Position numbers and translations under genes: made by a program. The notes below the pieces were generated by a model. That model ran no database searches and was not told the origin of the DNA. It was given only the letters and a program-made list of their open reading frames with translations. From NCBI GenBank assembly GCA_028281105.1, contig JANQKQ010000059.1, positions 1 through 64,000 on the forward strand: 64,000 nt of DNA, read 5' to 3'. The stretch's first letter is position 1. Each line of letters begins with the position of its first letter. Shown piece after piece: positions 48,326-60,592 of the stretch. This DNA comes from Rhizobiaceae bacterium. GTDB taxonomy: Bacteria; Pseudomonadota; Alphaproteobacteria; Rhizobiales; Rhizobiaceae.

Positions 48326-48462
48326 GAATCGAATAGGGCCGAAGTTTGCTCAGCTCCGCCGAAACTGAGTCAAAAAAGTCACACTTTCTCCCTTTAGGCC
48401 GCTGAATCTAAACCGTGAATCGCGCTGAAGCTTGCCAGATTCGTGCGAGTCTGATTCGATTC
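48326..48462. promoter_or_regulatory. GANTC (CcrM-site) cluster between murB and ddl
   Basis: Eight GANTC sites begin at 48326, 48367, 48404, 48417, 48438, 48447, 48453 and 48458, seven of them within 96 bp. GANTC is the target of the cell-cycle methyltransferase CcrM, and methylation there affects promoters through GcrA in alphaproteobacteria. The cluster ends 71 bp before ddl, suggesting a cell-cycle-regulated promoter for ddl-ftsQAZ. I do not see a strong sigma-70 pair within it. Confidence 0.55.
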
Positions 48463-48532
48463 GCATGAAACGGCGTGCGGGCGGTCCGGCCGCTGTGCGC
48501 TGGGGTTGGTGGCAGGCAGCGGAAAAAGCGAC

Positions 48533-49453
48533 GTGAAACATATCGCGATGCTGATGGGCGGGTGGTCGGCCGAGCGGGAAGTCTCGTTGTCGTCGGGAAA
48601 CGCCTGCGCCGACGTGCTCGAAGGCGCCGGCTACAAGGTCACCCGGGTCGACGTGGACCGCAGCGTGGCCTCCGTGCTAGCCGATTTGAAGCCCGACGTG
48701 GCGTTCAACGCGTTGCACGGCCCGTTCGGCGAGGACGGCACCATCCAGGGCATCTTGGAGTTTCTGGCCATTCCCTACACCCATTCGGGTGTCCTGGCCT
48801 CGGCGCTGGCCATGGACAAGGAATTGTCGAAGCGGGTCGCCAAAACCGCCGGCATTCCGCTCGCGCCGCACAAAATCGTCGACCGCGCCCAGGCCGCGCG
48901 CAAGCACGTCATGGCGCCGCCCTATGTGGTCAAGCCGGTCGCGGAGGGCTCTTCGTTCGGCGTGTTGATCGTGCGCGAGGACATGTCGGAACCGCCGCAA
49001 CAGCTGCACGCGGACGACTGGGCTTTCGGCGAGCGGCTGATGGTCGAGCGCTATGTGGGCGGGCGCGAACTTTCGTGTGCGGTGATGGGCGACGTCGCAC
49101 TTGGCGTCATCGAGATCATCCCGGTCGGATTGGAGTTTTACGACTACGACGCCAAATACGCGCCCGGCGGATCAAAACACGAATGTCCTGCGAAAATTAA
49201 ACCAAATATTTACCAAAAGATTCAGACACTGGCGCTCAAGGCGCATCAGGTCATCGGATGTCGTGGGGTCAGCCGCTCGGACTTCCGACTGGACGATGGT
49301 CCGATGGGTTCGGGCGAACTGGCATGGCTGGAAATCAACACCCAGCCGGGCATGACGGCGACTTCCCTGGTGCCGGAACTGGCCGAGCATGCGGGACATT
49401 CGTTCGAGCGTTTGTTGATCTGGATGGTGGAGGACGCATCTTGCTCCCGGTAA
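48533..49453 (+). CDS. ddl: D-alanine--D-alanine ligase
   Basis: 306 residues. [21 protein letters not shown] is the N-terminal substrate loop; [33 protein letters not shown] (ATP-grasp loop) and [19 protein letters not shown] (Mg and second D-Ala site) are conserved. It makes D-Ala-D-Ala for MurF. The GTG at 48533 has GGAAAAA eight bases upstream and gives the usual length; a TTG at 48506 has no ribosome-binding site. An AT-rich patch (49190-49225) inside the gene may overlap a control element for ftsQ. Confidence 0.94.
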   Translation: MKHIAMLMGGWSAEREVSLSSGNACADVLEGAGYKVTRVDVDRSVASVLADLKPDVAFNALHGPFGEDGTIQGILEFLAIPYTHSGVLASALAMDKELSKRVAKTAGIPLAPHKIVDRAQAARKHVMAPPYVVKPVAEGSSFGVLIVREDMSEPPQQLHADDWAFGERLMVERYVGGRELSCAVMGDVALGVIEIIPVGLEFYDYDAKYAPGGSKHECPAKIKPNIYQKIQTLALKAHQVIGCRGVSRSDFRLDDGPMGSGELAWLEINTQPGMTATSLVPELAEHAGHSFERLLIWMVEDASCSR

Positions 49454-50298
49454 GGCGTCGACACGAGCAACAAGGTGGCAAGCGCCCACAGCGCTGGATC
49501 GCGCGCGCGCTGGCACGGCTGGCCGGCCGGCCCACATTTGCCAGCCATACCCGGTTTGACAGGCCGCGTCGGCCGCGGGCTGTTGTCGCGGTCCTGACGG
49601 CGGTGGCGCTCGCCCTTGGTGCTTGGCAGTGGGAGCGCCTGGGCGATCTAGCGGACACGCTGGCCGTTCACGCCGGGTTCGCGGTCGAGCACATCGACAT
49701 CACCGGCCAGTCGCAAACCTCGCAGATCGACATCCTGGCCAAACTCGACGCCGGCGCGGCGGGCTCGCTGCTGGCGGTCGACGTGCACGAGGCACGCGAA
49801 CGGCTGCGCACGCTTTCCTGGGTCAGGGACGCGCGGGTGAGCAAGATCTATCCCGATCGGCTGGCGATCCACATCTGGGAGCGGGTGCCGTTCGCCATCT
49901 GGCAGAATGGCGGCGAGCTCAATCTGATCGAACGCGACGGCACCGTCATCGACCGCCTGCGCGGCCGTTATGGCGAACTGCCCATGGTGGTGGGCGAGGG
50001 CGCCAACATGCTGGCCGCCGAGATCGTGGCCCAGACCGCGCGATATCCCGCGCTCGCGCAGCAGGTCGGCGCCTATGTGCGGGTGGCGGACCGGCGCTGG
50101 GACCTTCGCCTCGACAACGACATCACCATCAAGCTGCCCGACCGCGAAGCGGCGGCGGCGCTCGATACCCTGGCCATGCTGCAGGCCGAACACGGACTGC
50201 TGGCGCATGATCTGGGAACGATTGACCTGCGTCTCGCCGACCGCATCGTGGTGCGGCCCGCCGCAACCGACGCCATTGCGGTGGAGGCAGACACATGA
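49441..50298 (+). CDS. ftsQ: Cell division protein FtsQ
   Basis: 285 residues. A basic cytosolic tail, one membrane helix (about 41-58, [18 protein letters not shown]), then the POTRA domain ([19 protein letters not shown] ... [45 protein letters not shown], in parts) and the beta domain. It recruits FtsL/B and FtsW/I. The start is a TTG at 49441, seven bases after GGAGG, which lies inside the end of ddl. The long upstream open frame has no family resemblance. Confidence 0.92.
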   Translation: MLPVRRRHEQQGGKRPQRWIARALARLAGRPTFASHTRFDRPRRPRAVVAVLTAVALALGAWQWERLGDLADTLAVHAGFAVEHIDITGQSQTSQIDILAKLDAGAAGSLLAVDVHEARERLRTLSWVRDARVSKIYPDRLAIHIWERVPFAIWQNGGELNLIERDGTVIDRLRGRYGELPMVVGEGANMLAAEIVAQTARYPALAQQVGAYVRVADRRWDLRLDNDITIKLPDREAAAALDTLAMLQAEHGLLAHDLGTIDLRLADRIVVRPAATDAIAVEADT

Positions 50299-51632
50299 GC
50301 CTCCACGTGGATGACGGCCTGCTGCCGCGCATGCGCCCGCTGTCGGGCCGGCGTCCCAGCCTGGTCAGCGTGCTTGATATCGGCACATCGAAGATCTGCT
50401 GCCTGATCGCGCGGCTTTGCCCGCGCGAGGCCAGCCGCGTGCTGCCCGGGCGCACCCACACGATCGAGGTGATCGGCATCGGCCACCGGCGCGCCTACGG
50501 CATCAAGTCCGGCGTGGTCAGCGATCTGGAAGCGGCTGAGCAGTCGATCCGCGCCGCCGTCGACGCGGCCGAGCGCATGGCCGGCGTTACCGTGGAATCG
50601 CTTATCGTCAATGTTTCGGCCGGCCGGCTGGTTTCGGAAGCCTTCTCGGCGGCGGTCGAGCTGGGCGGCCATTGCGTCGAGGACGACGATATCTGCCGGG
50701 TTCTGCGCGCCGGCGCCGAACACGCGCTGGCGCCCGAGCGCTCGGTGGTTCATTCCATACCGATCGGCTATTCGCTCGACGGAGAAAACGGCATGTCCGA
50801 TCCGCGTGGCATGCTGGGACAGAATCTCGGCGTGGACATGCATGTGGTCACCGCCGAAAACCTGCCCCTGCGCAACATCGAGATGTGCGCCAACCACGCG
50901 CATCTTTCGGTCGAGGCGATGGTGGCGACGCCTTATGCCAGCGGGTTGGCGGCCCTGGTGGACGACGAGGCACAGCTGGGCGTCGCGTGCATCGATATGG
51001 GTGGCGGCACAACGACCCTTTCGGTCTTCATGGACGGGCACTTCGTCTACACCGACGCAGTCATCGTCGGAGGCCACCACATCACCCGCGACATCGCCCG
51101 TGGCCTGTCGATGCGGTTGGAGGATGCCGAGAAGCTGAAGGTGATGCACGGTTCCGCGCTCGCCGGTGCGAACGACGGCGATGACATGATCGCGATCCCT
51201 CAGATCGGCGATGAAGGCGCGCAGGCCGGACACCATATTCCGCGCTCGCAGCTCAATCGCATCATCCATCCGCGCATCGAAGAGATCGTCGAACTGGTTC
51301 ACGACCGGCTCAACCGATCGGGCTTCGCCGGCGCCATCGGCAAGCGGCTGGTGTTGACCGGCGGAGCCAGCCAGCTCAACGGGTTGAGCGAAATGGCCAG
51401 GCGCATCCTGGGCCGCGCGGTGCGCGTGGGCCGACCGATGGGGATCGCCGGCATGCCGGAAGCGGCCAAGGGCCCGGCGTTCTCGACGGCCGTCGGTCTG
51501 CTGATCTATCCGCAGATGCTGGAGATGGAGAATTTCGTCGGCCGCGCTGCCCGCGAGCGCGCGCCGCTGGCGATGACCGGAACCCATGGCGCCTTTGCCC
51601 GGTTGGGGCATTGGCTGAAAGAGAGTTTTTGA
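50295..51632 (+). CDS. ftsA: Cell division protein FtsA
   Basis: 445 residues, actin-like ATPase that tethers FtsZ to the membrane. VLDIGTSKICCLIARL is phosphate-1, IKSGVVSDLEAAEQSIRAAV the 1C-domain region, CIDMGGGTTTLSVFMDG phosphate-2, and LVLTGGASQLNGLSEMA the adenosine motif. The C-terminal RLGHWLKESF is the amphipathic membrane-targeting helix. ATGA overlap with ftsQ; 79 bp to ftsZ. Confidence 0.96.
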   Translation: MSLHVDDGLLPRMRPLSGRRPSLVSVLDIGTSKICCLIARLCPREASRVLPGRTHTIEVIGIGHRRAYGIKSGVVSDLEAAEQSIRAAVDAAERMAGVTVESLIVNVSAGRLVSEAFSAAVELGGHCVEDDDICRVLRAGAEHALAPERSVVHSIPIGYSLDGENGMSDPRGMLGQNLGVDMHVVTAENLPLRNIEMCANHAHLSVEAMVATPYASGLAALVDDEAQLGVACIDMGGGTTTLSVFMDGHFVYTDAVIVGGHHITRDIARGLSMRLEDAEKLKVMHGSALAGANDGDDMIAIPQIGDEGAQAGHHIPRSQLNRIIHPRIEEIVELVHDRLNRSGFAGAIGKRLVLTGGASQLNGLSEMARRILGRAVRVGRPMGIAGMPEAAKGPAFSTAVGLLIYPQMLEMENFVGRAARERAPLAMTGTHGAFARLGHWLKESF

Positions 51633-51666
51633 CCAACGAGCGGCGGCGAGCGATCGCCGTCCCGTG

Positions 51667-51693
51667 CGGCCCGTATGAAAGGTATGCGGGCCG
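51667..51693 (+). promoter_or_regulatory. Stem-loop in the ftsZ leader
   Basis: Arms CGGCCCG (51667-51673) and CGGGCCG (51687-51693) with a 13-base loop lie just ahead of the ftsZ ribosome-binding site (GGAG at 51700). It may tune ftsZ expression or mRNA processing between ftsA and ftsZ; no T-run follows. Confidence 0.3.
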
Positions 51694-51711
51694 AACAACG
51701 GAGACGAGGAC

Positions 51712-53397
51712 ATGACCATCAACCTGCAAAAGCCCGACATCACGGAGCTCAAGCCTAGAATCACCGTTTTCGGCGTCGGCGGCGGCGGCGGCAACGCCGT
51801 CAACAACATGATCGCCGGCGGCCTGGAGGGGGTCGAGTTCGTGGTCGCGAATACCGACGCACAGGCCTTGACGATGTCGAAGGCCGAGCGGGTGATCCAG
51901 ATGGGGGTCGATGTCACCGAAGGCCTGGGCGCCGGCTCGCAACCTGAGGTGGGACGCGCGGCGGCCGAGGAGTGCCTGACCGAGATCAACGATCACCTGG
52001 CGGGCACGCACATGGCCTTCGTCACCGCCGGCATGGGCGGCGGCACCGGCACGGGGGCCGCTCCGGTGGTCGCACGCGCAGCGCGCGAGATGGGCATCCT
52101 GACCGTCGGCGTGGTCACCAAGCCGTTCCAGTTCGAGGGTCAGCGGCGCATGACGACGGCCGAAGCCGGCATCAACGAGCTGGAAAAGAACGTCGACACG
52201 CTGATCGTCATTCCCAACCAGAACCTGTTTCGCATCGCCAACGACAAGACCACGTTTGCCGACGCGTTCGGCATGGCCGACCAGGTGCTCTATTCCGGTG
52301 TCGCCTGCATCACCGATCTGATGGTCAAGGAAGGCCTCATCAACCTGGACTTCGCCGACGTGCGCTCGGTGATGAATGAAATGGGCAAGGCGATGATGGG
52401 AACGGGCGAAGCCTCCGGCGAAGGCCGTGCCATGCAGGCCGCCGAGGCGGCTATCTCCAATCCGCTGCTCGATGAGTCTTCGATGATGGGCGCGCAGGGG
52501 CTGTTGATCTCGATCACCGGCGGTCGCGATCTGACCTTGTTCGAGGTGGACGAGGCGGCCACGCGCATCCGCGAGGAAGTGGACTCGGAAGCCAACATCA
52601 TCCTTGGGGCCACCTTCGATGAAAGTCTGGAAGGGGTGGTGCGCGTTTCCGTCGTCGCCACCGGTATCGGTGATGCCGCCAGCGTCGCCAAGCCGACGGG
52701 CGAGCGCGCCACCAGCGCCAGCGCGCCGATCGCGCCGCCGCTGGCGACCGCCGGCGATCTGGCGGGCGCCGCGACGCCACCCGAGGCGGCGGCTGCCATT
52801 GTAAAGCCGTCGACCGAGATTGCCCCCCCGCCGGTCGAGAAGGACGGCGTGCGCATCGGTTCGTTCCGCCCGCAGCCGTCGATCTTCTCCGACGATACGG
52901 TGGAGGAAGAGTTCAAGGCCGCGCTTGAGGCGGAACTGATGCCCGATACGCGAGGCTTCGTTCCCAAGCCGGCCGAGGAGCCGGAACCGGCCAGTGGTGC
53001 GCGCATGCCCGAGGTGGCCGACTTCCCGCCGATGGTCAAAGCCGAGCTGGCTGCCCGCGGGGCGGCGCCGACGGAGGATGCCCACGGCGAGCGCGGTCCG
53101 ATGGGTCTGCTCAAGAAGTTGAAAACCGGCTTCGGCGCCAAGGACGAGCCTCAGGTGGCGCCAGCCAGCCCTTCGGCCCCGGTAGGCGGCGGCGCCCAAT
53201 CGCCGGTAGCCCAGCCGACCCAGGCCGCGCCGACGCTGCAGCAGCCGGCCAGCGGCGCGGCGCGGCGTGATGTGGACCCCTACGCACCCAAGCCCAAGGC
53301 CCTGGACGGCAATGGGCGAATCAACGCGACCGGAAAACCGAGCGGTGAGGACGATCTGCTTGAGATTCCAGCGTTTTTGAGACGGCAGGCGAATTAG
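51712..53397 (+). CDS. ftsZ: Cell division GTPase FtsZ
   Basis: 561 residues. [20 protein letters not shown] (in the GTP-binding N-domain), [15 protein letters not shown] (tubulin signature T4 loop), [18 protein letters not shown] and [21 protein letters not shown]. From about residue 320 a Pro/Ala/Glu-rich linker of some 230 residues leads to the C-terminal peptide [14 protein letters not shown], which binds FtsA. Long linkers like this are typical of rhizobial FtsZ. It forms the Z ring. GGAG eight bases upstream supports the start. Confidence 0.97.
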   Translation: MTINLQKPDITELKPRITVFGVGGGGGNAVNNMIAGGLEGVEFVVANTDAQALTMSKAERVIQMGVDVTEGLGAGSQPEVGRAAAEECLTEINDHLAGTHMAFVTAGMGGGTGTGAAPVVARAAREMGILTVGVVTKPFQFEGQRRMTTAEAGINELEKNVDTLIVIPNQNLFRIANDKTTFADAFGMADQVLYSGVACITDLMVKEGLINLDFADVRSVMNEMGKAMMGTGEASGEGRAMQAAEAAISNPLLDESSMMGAQGLLISITGGRDLTLFEVDEAATRIREEVDSEANIILGATFDESLEGVVRVSVVATGIGDAASVAKPTGERATSASAPIAPPLATAGDLAGAATPPEAAAAIVKPSTEIAPPPVEKDGVRIGSFRPQPSIFSDDTVEEEFKAALEAELMPDTRGFVPKPAEEPEPASGARMPEVADFPPMVKAELAARGAAPTEDAHGERGPMGLLKKLKTGFGAKDEPQVAPASPSAPVGGGAQSPVAQPTQAAPTLQQPASGAARRDVDPYAPKPKALDGNGRINATGKPSGEDDLLEIPAFLRRQAN

Positions 53398-53412
53398 GCG
53401 GCCTAAGCCGCC
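53397..53412 (+). terminator. Stem-loop at the end of ftsZ
   Basis: Arms GGCGGC/GCCGCC with loop CTAA start in the last base of the ftsZ stop codon. No T-run follows, so termination may be partial or Rho-dependent. Confidence 0.4.
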
Positions 53413-53749
53413 GGCACAACGGTGTGGACAGTCGTGTTACGAAACATCAGTGTCACATTCGTGCCCGCCGGCAACAGGTTGAAATTTATTAAAAATTTAC
53501 GAAAAGACGGAATTGTAACGGTAACAAACGGTAAGAAAGCGTGATTTGGCCCCGCCTCTGCCGCTGCCTATTGTAGCCCAGCCAATGGGCAGACAAGGAC
53601 AAGGTTCAGTGCTTGGTGGACCGGCGGAAGACCGGCCGCAGCGTTGGTAGCGAAAGACCGCGACGGCGATGTCATGACAGAAAGTTGTGATGGCGATGTT
53701 GTCGAAATCGGAAATTCGTTTCGAGCACTGGCGACATGGGGCGGTTGAG
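53398..53749 (+). promoter_or_regulatory. Long leader before lpxC with ACGGTAA direct repeats
   Basis: This 352-bp stretch between ftsZ and lpxC has no convincing gene. It contains an AT-rich island (about 53478-53535) and two ACGGTAA repeats exactly 10 bp apart (53518-53524 and 53528-53534), suggesting a regulator site on one DNA face. I do not see a clear -35/-10 pair. An open frame runs in from a GTG at 53687 but the lpxC family begins only at 53750. Confidence 0.35.
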
Positions 53750-54706
53750 ATGGGGATGAACGTGCTGGGCTACCAGACGACGCTTAATGAACCAATCGAG
53801 TTTTCGGGTGTAGGGGTTCATTCCGGCCAGCCGGTTTCCATGACACTGCACCCCGCCGATGCCGACACCGGCATCCTGTTTACGATTTCTGACAGCCGCG
53901 ATCGCTGCGCGATCGACATCCCGGCGACTTTGCAGTCGGTGGGCGCCACCGATCTGTGCACGGTTCTGGGCGACCCGGCCGGCGCGCACGTGGCCACGGT
54001 GGAACATCTGATGGCGGCGCTGATCGCGCTCAACGTGGACAACGTCATCGTCGAGATCGACGGACCGGAAGTGCCTGTTATGGACGGCAGTTCGGAGTAT
54101 TTCGTGCGCGCCATCGAGAGCACCGGCCTGACGTCGCTTGACGAGGGGCGTTGCTATATCCGCATCAACAAGCCCGTACGGGTGGATTTGGGCGCTTCCT
54201 GGGGCGAGTTCGTGCCTTATGAGGGCACCCGCTTCGAGGTAGAGATCGATTTCGATTGTCAGGCTATCGGCCGTCAGAGTTTCCAAGCGGATCTGACGGC
54301 CGATGTGTTTCGCACGCAACTTTGCCGCGCGCGCACCTTCGGCTTCATGAAGGATGTGGAGCGGTTGTGGGCGGCCGGGTTCGCGCTCGGCTCGTCTCTG
54401 GAGAATTCGGTGGTGATCGGCGACGACAACCGCATCATCAACCCGGAAGGTCTGCGCTACGAGGACGAGTTCGTCCGCCACAAGACGCTCGACGCGGTAG
54501 GCGATCTGGCGCTGGCCGGCGCCCCGTTCCTCGGCTGCTTCCGCTCGTATCGCGGCGGCCACAAGCTGAATGCACTGGCGCTGCAGGCGCTGCTGAGCGA
54601 TCGCGATGCGTTCGATTTCGTGCGGCCGCAGGCTTCGCGCTCGAAGGTGGACCACGGCGAACTGGTCGCGGTCAGCACGCCGGCCTATGCGGCGGTGTTC
54701 GCCTGA
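53750..54706 (+). CDS. lpxC: UDP-3-O-acyl-N-acetylglucosamine deacetylase LpxC
   Basis: 318 residues, the zinc enzyme committing UDP-GlcNAc to lipid A. YQTTLNEPIEFSGVGVHSGQPVSM opens the family region (in parts), TVEHLMAALIAL has Glu/His (His is a zinc ligand), HKTLDAVGDLAL the other two ligands (His, Asp), and RGGHKLNALALQALL the catalytic His. Chosen start MGMNVLGYQTT gives the usual length; a GTG 21 codons upstream and an ATG two codons on are alternatives. Placement after ftsZ is standard in proteobacteria. Confidence 0.94.
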   Translation: MGMNVLGYQTTLNEPIEFSGVGVHSGQPVSMTLHPADADTGILFTISDSRDRCAIDIPATLQSVGATDLCTVLGDPAGAHVATVEHLMAALIALNVDNVIVEIDGPEVPVMDGSSEYFVRAIESTGLTSLDEGRCYIRINKPVRVDLGASWGEFVPYEGTRFEVEIDFDCQAIGRQSFQADLTADVFRTQLCRARTFGFMKDVERLWAAGFALGSSLENSVVIGDDNRIINPEGLRYEDEFVRHKTLDAVGDLALAGAPFLGCFRSYRGGHKLNALALQALLSDRDAFDFVRPQASRSKVDHGELVAVSTPAYAAVFA

Positions 54707-54904
54707 TCGCCCGCCAGCTGGGGTAATTTCCCGTCCAGCCCAATCCTTGCGAGCGTTAACGGTCGCCATAAAAATGCGCCATTGACGGCCGATAGCCATT
54801 GGCAGGCCCGAAAATGTGGGTGTAAAAAGCCCCGGATGAACCTGGGCGGAGCGACGAGCCGGCAACGTCCGCGCAGTAATTTGACCGAGTGGGGAAGCGT
54901 GGCA

Positions 54905-55792
54905 GTGGCTGACGACCGATACAAGGTGGCGGTTTCGGCAGATAGATCCCGCAGTGCGCCGATGCGCGCGCTGGCGATCGCATCGCTGCTCGCCGGCACG
55001 CTGGCGCTTGGCGCGTGTACCAAGACCGGGGAATCTTCGAGCGACTTCGTCGACAATATCGAGCCGGCCGACGTGCTCTACAACCAGGGCCTGGCCAATC
55101 TGGATTCGGGCGATCGCGAAGAGGCCCGGGCCAAGTTCGAGGCGATCGACAAGCAGCATCCATATTCAGAATACTCGCGCAAGTCGCTGTTGATGCTGAC
55201 TTTCTTGAACTATCGCGACGCCAAGTACGACAATGCGGCCAACGCCGGCCGGCGCTATGTGACGCTGTATCCCGGCAGCGAGGACGCCGCGTATGTGCAG
55301 TATCTGATCGGCATGTCCTACTACCGGCAAATTCCCGACATCACCCGCGACCAGAACGTCACCGCCAGGGCGTACACGGCGATGAAATCGGTGGTCGAGA
55401 ACTATCCCGAAAGCGAGTATGTCGAGGATGCCAAGACCAAGATGCGCATTTCCTTCGACCAGCTCGCCGGCAAGGAGATGCTGGTTGGCCGCTACTATCA
55501 AGAGCGGCGCGAATATCTGGCCGCGATCAACCGTTTCCGCCGGGTAGCCGAACAGTTCCAGACCACCCGGCATGTCGAGGAAGCCCTGGCTCGGCTTACC
55601 GAATCCTATTTCGCGCTGGGGCTGGTGGAAGAGGCGCAGACGGCGGCGGCGGTGCTCGGGCACAATTTCCCCGAGAGCCAGTGGTACCTGGATTCGCACG
55701 CGCTGCTGGCGAGTGACGGGCTGGAGCCGCGCGAAGACACCGGCTCCTGGATTTCCCGGGCGTTTCGCAACCTGATCCCCAACCGTACCTGA
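54905..55792 (+). CDS. bamD: Outer-membrane assembly lipoprotein BamD
   Basis: 295 residues. A lipoprotein signal MRALAIASLLAGTLALGACTK with lipobox LGAC begins 20 residues in. Five TPR-like repeats follow (EPADVLYNQGLANLDSGDREEA, YRDAKYDNAANAGRRYVTLYP, YYRQIPDITRDQNVTARAYTA, REYLAAINRFRRVAEQF, LGLVEEAQTAAAVLGHNFP, each in part). It is part of the Bam complex that folds outer-membrane proteins. The GTG at 54905 lies eight bases after GGGGAA; ATG 54962, directly at the signal peptide, is a real alternative. Confidence 0.92.
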   Translation: MADDRYKVAVSADRSRSAPMRALAIASLLAGTLALGACTKTGESSSDFVDNIEPADVLYNQGLANLDSGDREEARAKFEAIDKQHPYSEYSRKSLLMLTFLNYRDAKYDNAANAGRRYVTLYPGSEDAAYVQYLIGMSYYRQIPDITRDQNVTARAYTAMKSVVENYPESEYVEDAKTKMRISFDQLAGKEMLVGRYYQERREYLAAINRFRRVAEQFQTTRHVEEALARLTESYFALGLVEEAQTAAAVLGHNFPESQWYLDSHALLASDGLEPREDTGSWISRAFRNLIPNRT

Positions 55793-55936
55793 TTCCGCCG
55801 ACGAACCGCTTGGACGCCTTTGCCGCGTTCGAGCCGCTCACGTCCAAAATGCGGTTGCCAGCTTCCGGGGTGCGCCTTACCTTCCTTACTCGTTAGCCGC
55901 GCACGAATCCGGCGGCAACTCAGATGCGGTGTGCCG

Positions 55937-57637
55937 ATGCTGGCCCATTTATCCATTCGCGATATCGTGCTGATCGAGCAGCTGGAGATTGACTTCCAGG
56001 CCGGCCTGACGGTGCTGACCGGGGAAACCGGCGGCGGCAAGTCGATCCTGCTTGATGCGCTTTCTTTGGCCCTTGGCGCGCGCGGCGATGGCGATCTGGT
56101 GCGCGCCGGACGCGGGCAGGGGGCGGTGTCCGCCATGTTCGTACTGGCAAACGACCACCAGGCGGTTCGCCGGCTGGCCGAGCAGGGCCTTGTCGCGGTT
56201 GGTAACGCCAACGGCGCGGCGGTCACCGAACTCGGCCTGCGCCGGGTCCAGTCGGCCGACGGCCCGACCCGCGCCTTCATCAACGATACTCCGGTTTCGG
56301 TAACCCTGCTGCGGGAGATCGGCCGCACCCTGGTCGAAATTCACGGCCAGCACGACGACCGCGCGTTGGTCGAGGCCGACGCCCATCGTTCGCTGCTCGA
56401 TGCGTTCGGCGGCCATCGCCGCGATCGCGGAGAGGTGGCGCGGGCGTGGGCCGATTGGCGGCAGGCCGAAGAGGAAATGTCGGCGCTGGAGGCGCGGGTG
56501 GGTGCGGCTGCTCGCGAAGCCGAGTACCTGCGCGCGTCGGTCGAGGAACTGACCACGCTGGCGCCCCAGGCGGGCGAGGAGACAACGCTTGCGAACCGGC
56601 GCGCCACGATGATGCGCGCCGAACGCATCGCCGAAGATCTCAACGAGGCGAACGAGGTTCTCGCCGGCCGCGATTCTCCGGTTCCGCTGCTGGCGGGACT
56701 TGCCAAGCGGCTTGCCCGAAAGGCCGAGCAGGCGCCGGGTCTGCTCGAGGCAACGATCGCCAAGATCGACGCCGGCGTCGATGCCCTGCATGCGGCCCAG
56801 AGCGAGTTGGAAACGGCGGTGCGACAGGCGGAGTTCGACCCGCAGGAGCTGGAGGCCGCCGAGACCCGCCTGTTCGCGCTGCGCGCGGCCTCGCGCAAGT
56901 TCGGCGTGCCGGTGGATGAGCTGTCGGCTTTCGCTGAGAAGCTCGCGGCCCAACTGGGCGAACTGGACGATGGCGAGGCGCGCCTGGCGCAGATGCGCGA
57001 ACAAGCCACGGTGCGGCGCGACGACTATATGAGGCTGGCGCAGGCGCTTTCGGCCAAACGCACCCAAGCGGCCGCCGGCCTGACCCAGGCGGTCGAGACG
57101 GAGTTTCCCAGCCTGCGCCTGGACGATGCCGGCTTTCACGTGCGGCTGGAATCTTCGCCCGAGCAGGCCGGGCAGTCGGGGCTGGACACCGTTGCATTCT
57201 GGGTGCGGACCAATCCCGGCACCAAGCCCGGCCCCATCCTCAAGGTAGCCTCGGGCGGCGAGCTGGCGCGCTTTTTGTTGGCGCTCAAGGTCGCGCTGGC
57301 GGACAAGGGTTCGGCGCCCACTCTGGTGTTCGACGAAATCGACACCGGCATTGGCGGTGCGGTCGCCGACGCGATGGGACGAAGGCTGGCCCGGCTTGCC
57401 GCCGACGTTCAGGTGCTGTCGGTGACCCATGCGCCGCAGGTCGCCGCCCGTGCCGATCATCATCTGGTGATCAGCAAGACGGACGACGGCGCGCGCGAAC
57501 GCGTATTGAAGACCGAGGTCGCGGTGGTCGACGCCGAGCAGCGGCGCGATGAGATCGCGCGCATGCTGGCGGGTGCGACGATTACGGTCGAGGCGCGCGC
57601 CGCTGCCGAACGGCTGATCGATCAGCCCGGCGAATAG
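55937..57637 (+). CDS. recN: DNA repair protein RecN
   Basis: 566 residues, SMC-like ATPase for double-strand-break repair. LAHLSIRDIVLIEQLEIDFQ and Walker A TGETGGGKSILLDAL begin it; most RecN proteins have GAGKS here, so the Gly is a mild variant. VEIHGQHDDRALVEADAHRSLLDAFGG follows in part, then about 330 residues of coiled coil, and the C-terminal KVASGGELARFLLALK (signature), LVFDEIDTGIGG (Walker B) and SVTHAPQVAARADHHL. The ATG at 55937 is where the family begins. Confidence 0.95.
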   Translation: MLAHLSIRDIVLIEQLEIDFQAGLTVLTGETGGGKSILLDALSLALGARGDGDLVRAGRGQGAVSAMFVLANDHQAVRRLAEQGLVAVGNANGAAVTELGLRRVQSADGPTRAFINDTPVSVTLLREIGRTLVEIHGQHDDRALVEADAHRSLLDAFGGHRRDRGEVARAWADWRQAEEEMSALEARVGAAAREAEYLRASVEELTTLAPQAGEETTLANRRATMMRAERIAEDLNEANEVLAGRDSPVPLLAGLAKRLARKAEQAPGLLEATIAKIDAGVDALHAAQSELETAVRQAEFDPQELEAAETRLFALRAASRKFGVPVDELSAFAEKLAAQLGELDDGEARLAQMREQATVRRDDYMRLAQALSAKRTQAAAGLTQAVETEFPSLRLDDAGFHVRLESSPEQAGQSGLDTVAFWVRTNPGTKPGPILKVASGGELARFLLALKVALADKGSAPTLVFDEIDTGIGGAVADAMGRRLARLAADVQVLSVTHAPQVAARADHHLVISKTDDGARERVLKTEVAVVDAEQRRDEIARMLAGATITVEARAAAERLIDQPGE

Positions 57638-57723
57638 CGAAGCTTGACCCGACGGGCTTGAGGTAACGATCGGTTGAGCGAAAACCGTTTGAAGCTGCGT
57701 TCGGGTGGCGGTTATAGTTCCGC

Positions 57724-60527
<2,804 letters not shown>

Positions 60528-60592
60528 GTCCGCATCCCACCCATGCGCGTTTGGCCCTGGTCGGGCCGCGCCAATTCGCCTAATCAGGTGCG

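Noticed and set aside
53687-53749. Extended N-terminus of LpxC from a GTG at 53687
   Set aside because: The extra 21 residues are not typical of LpxC and the family region starts just after the ATG at 53750.
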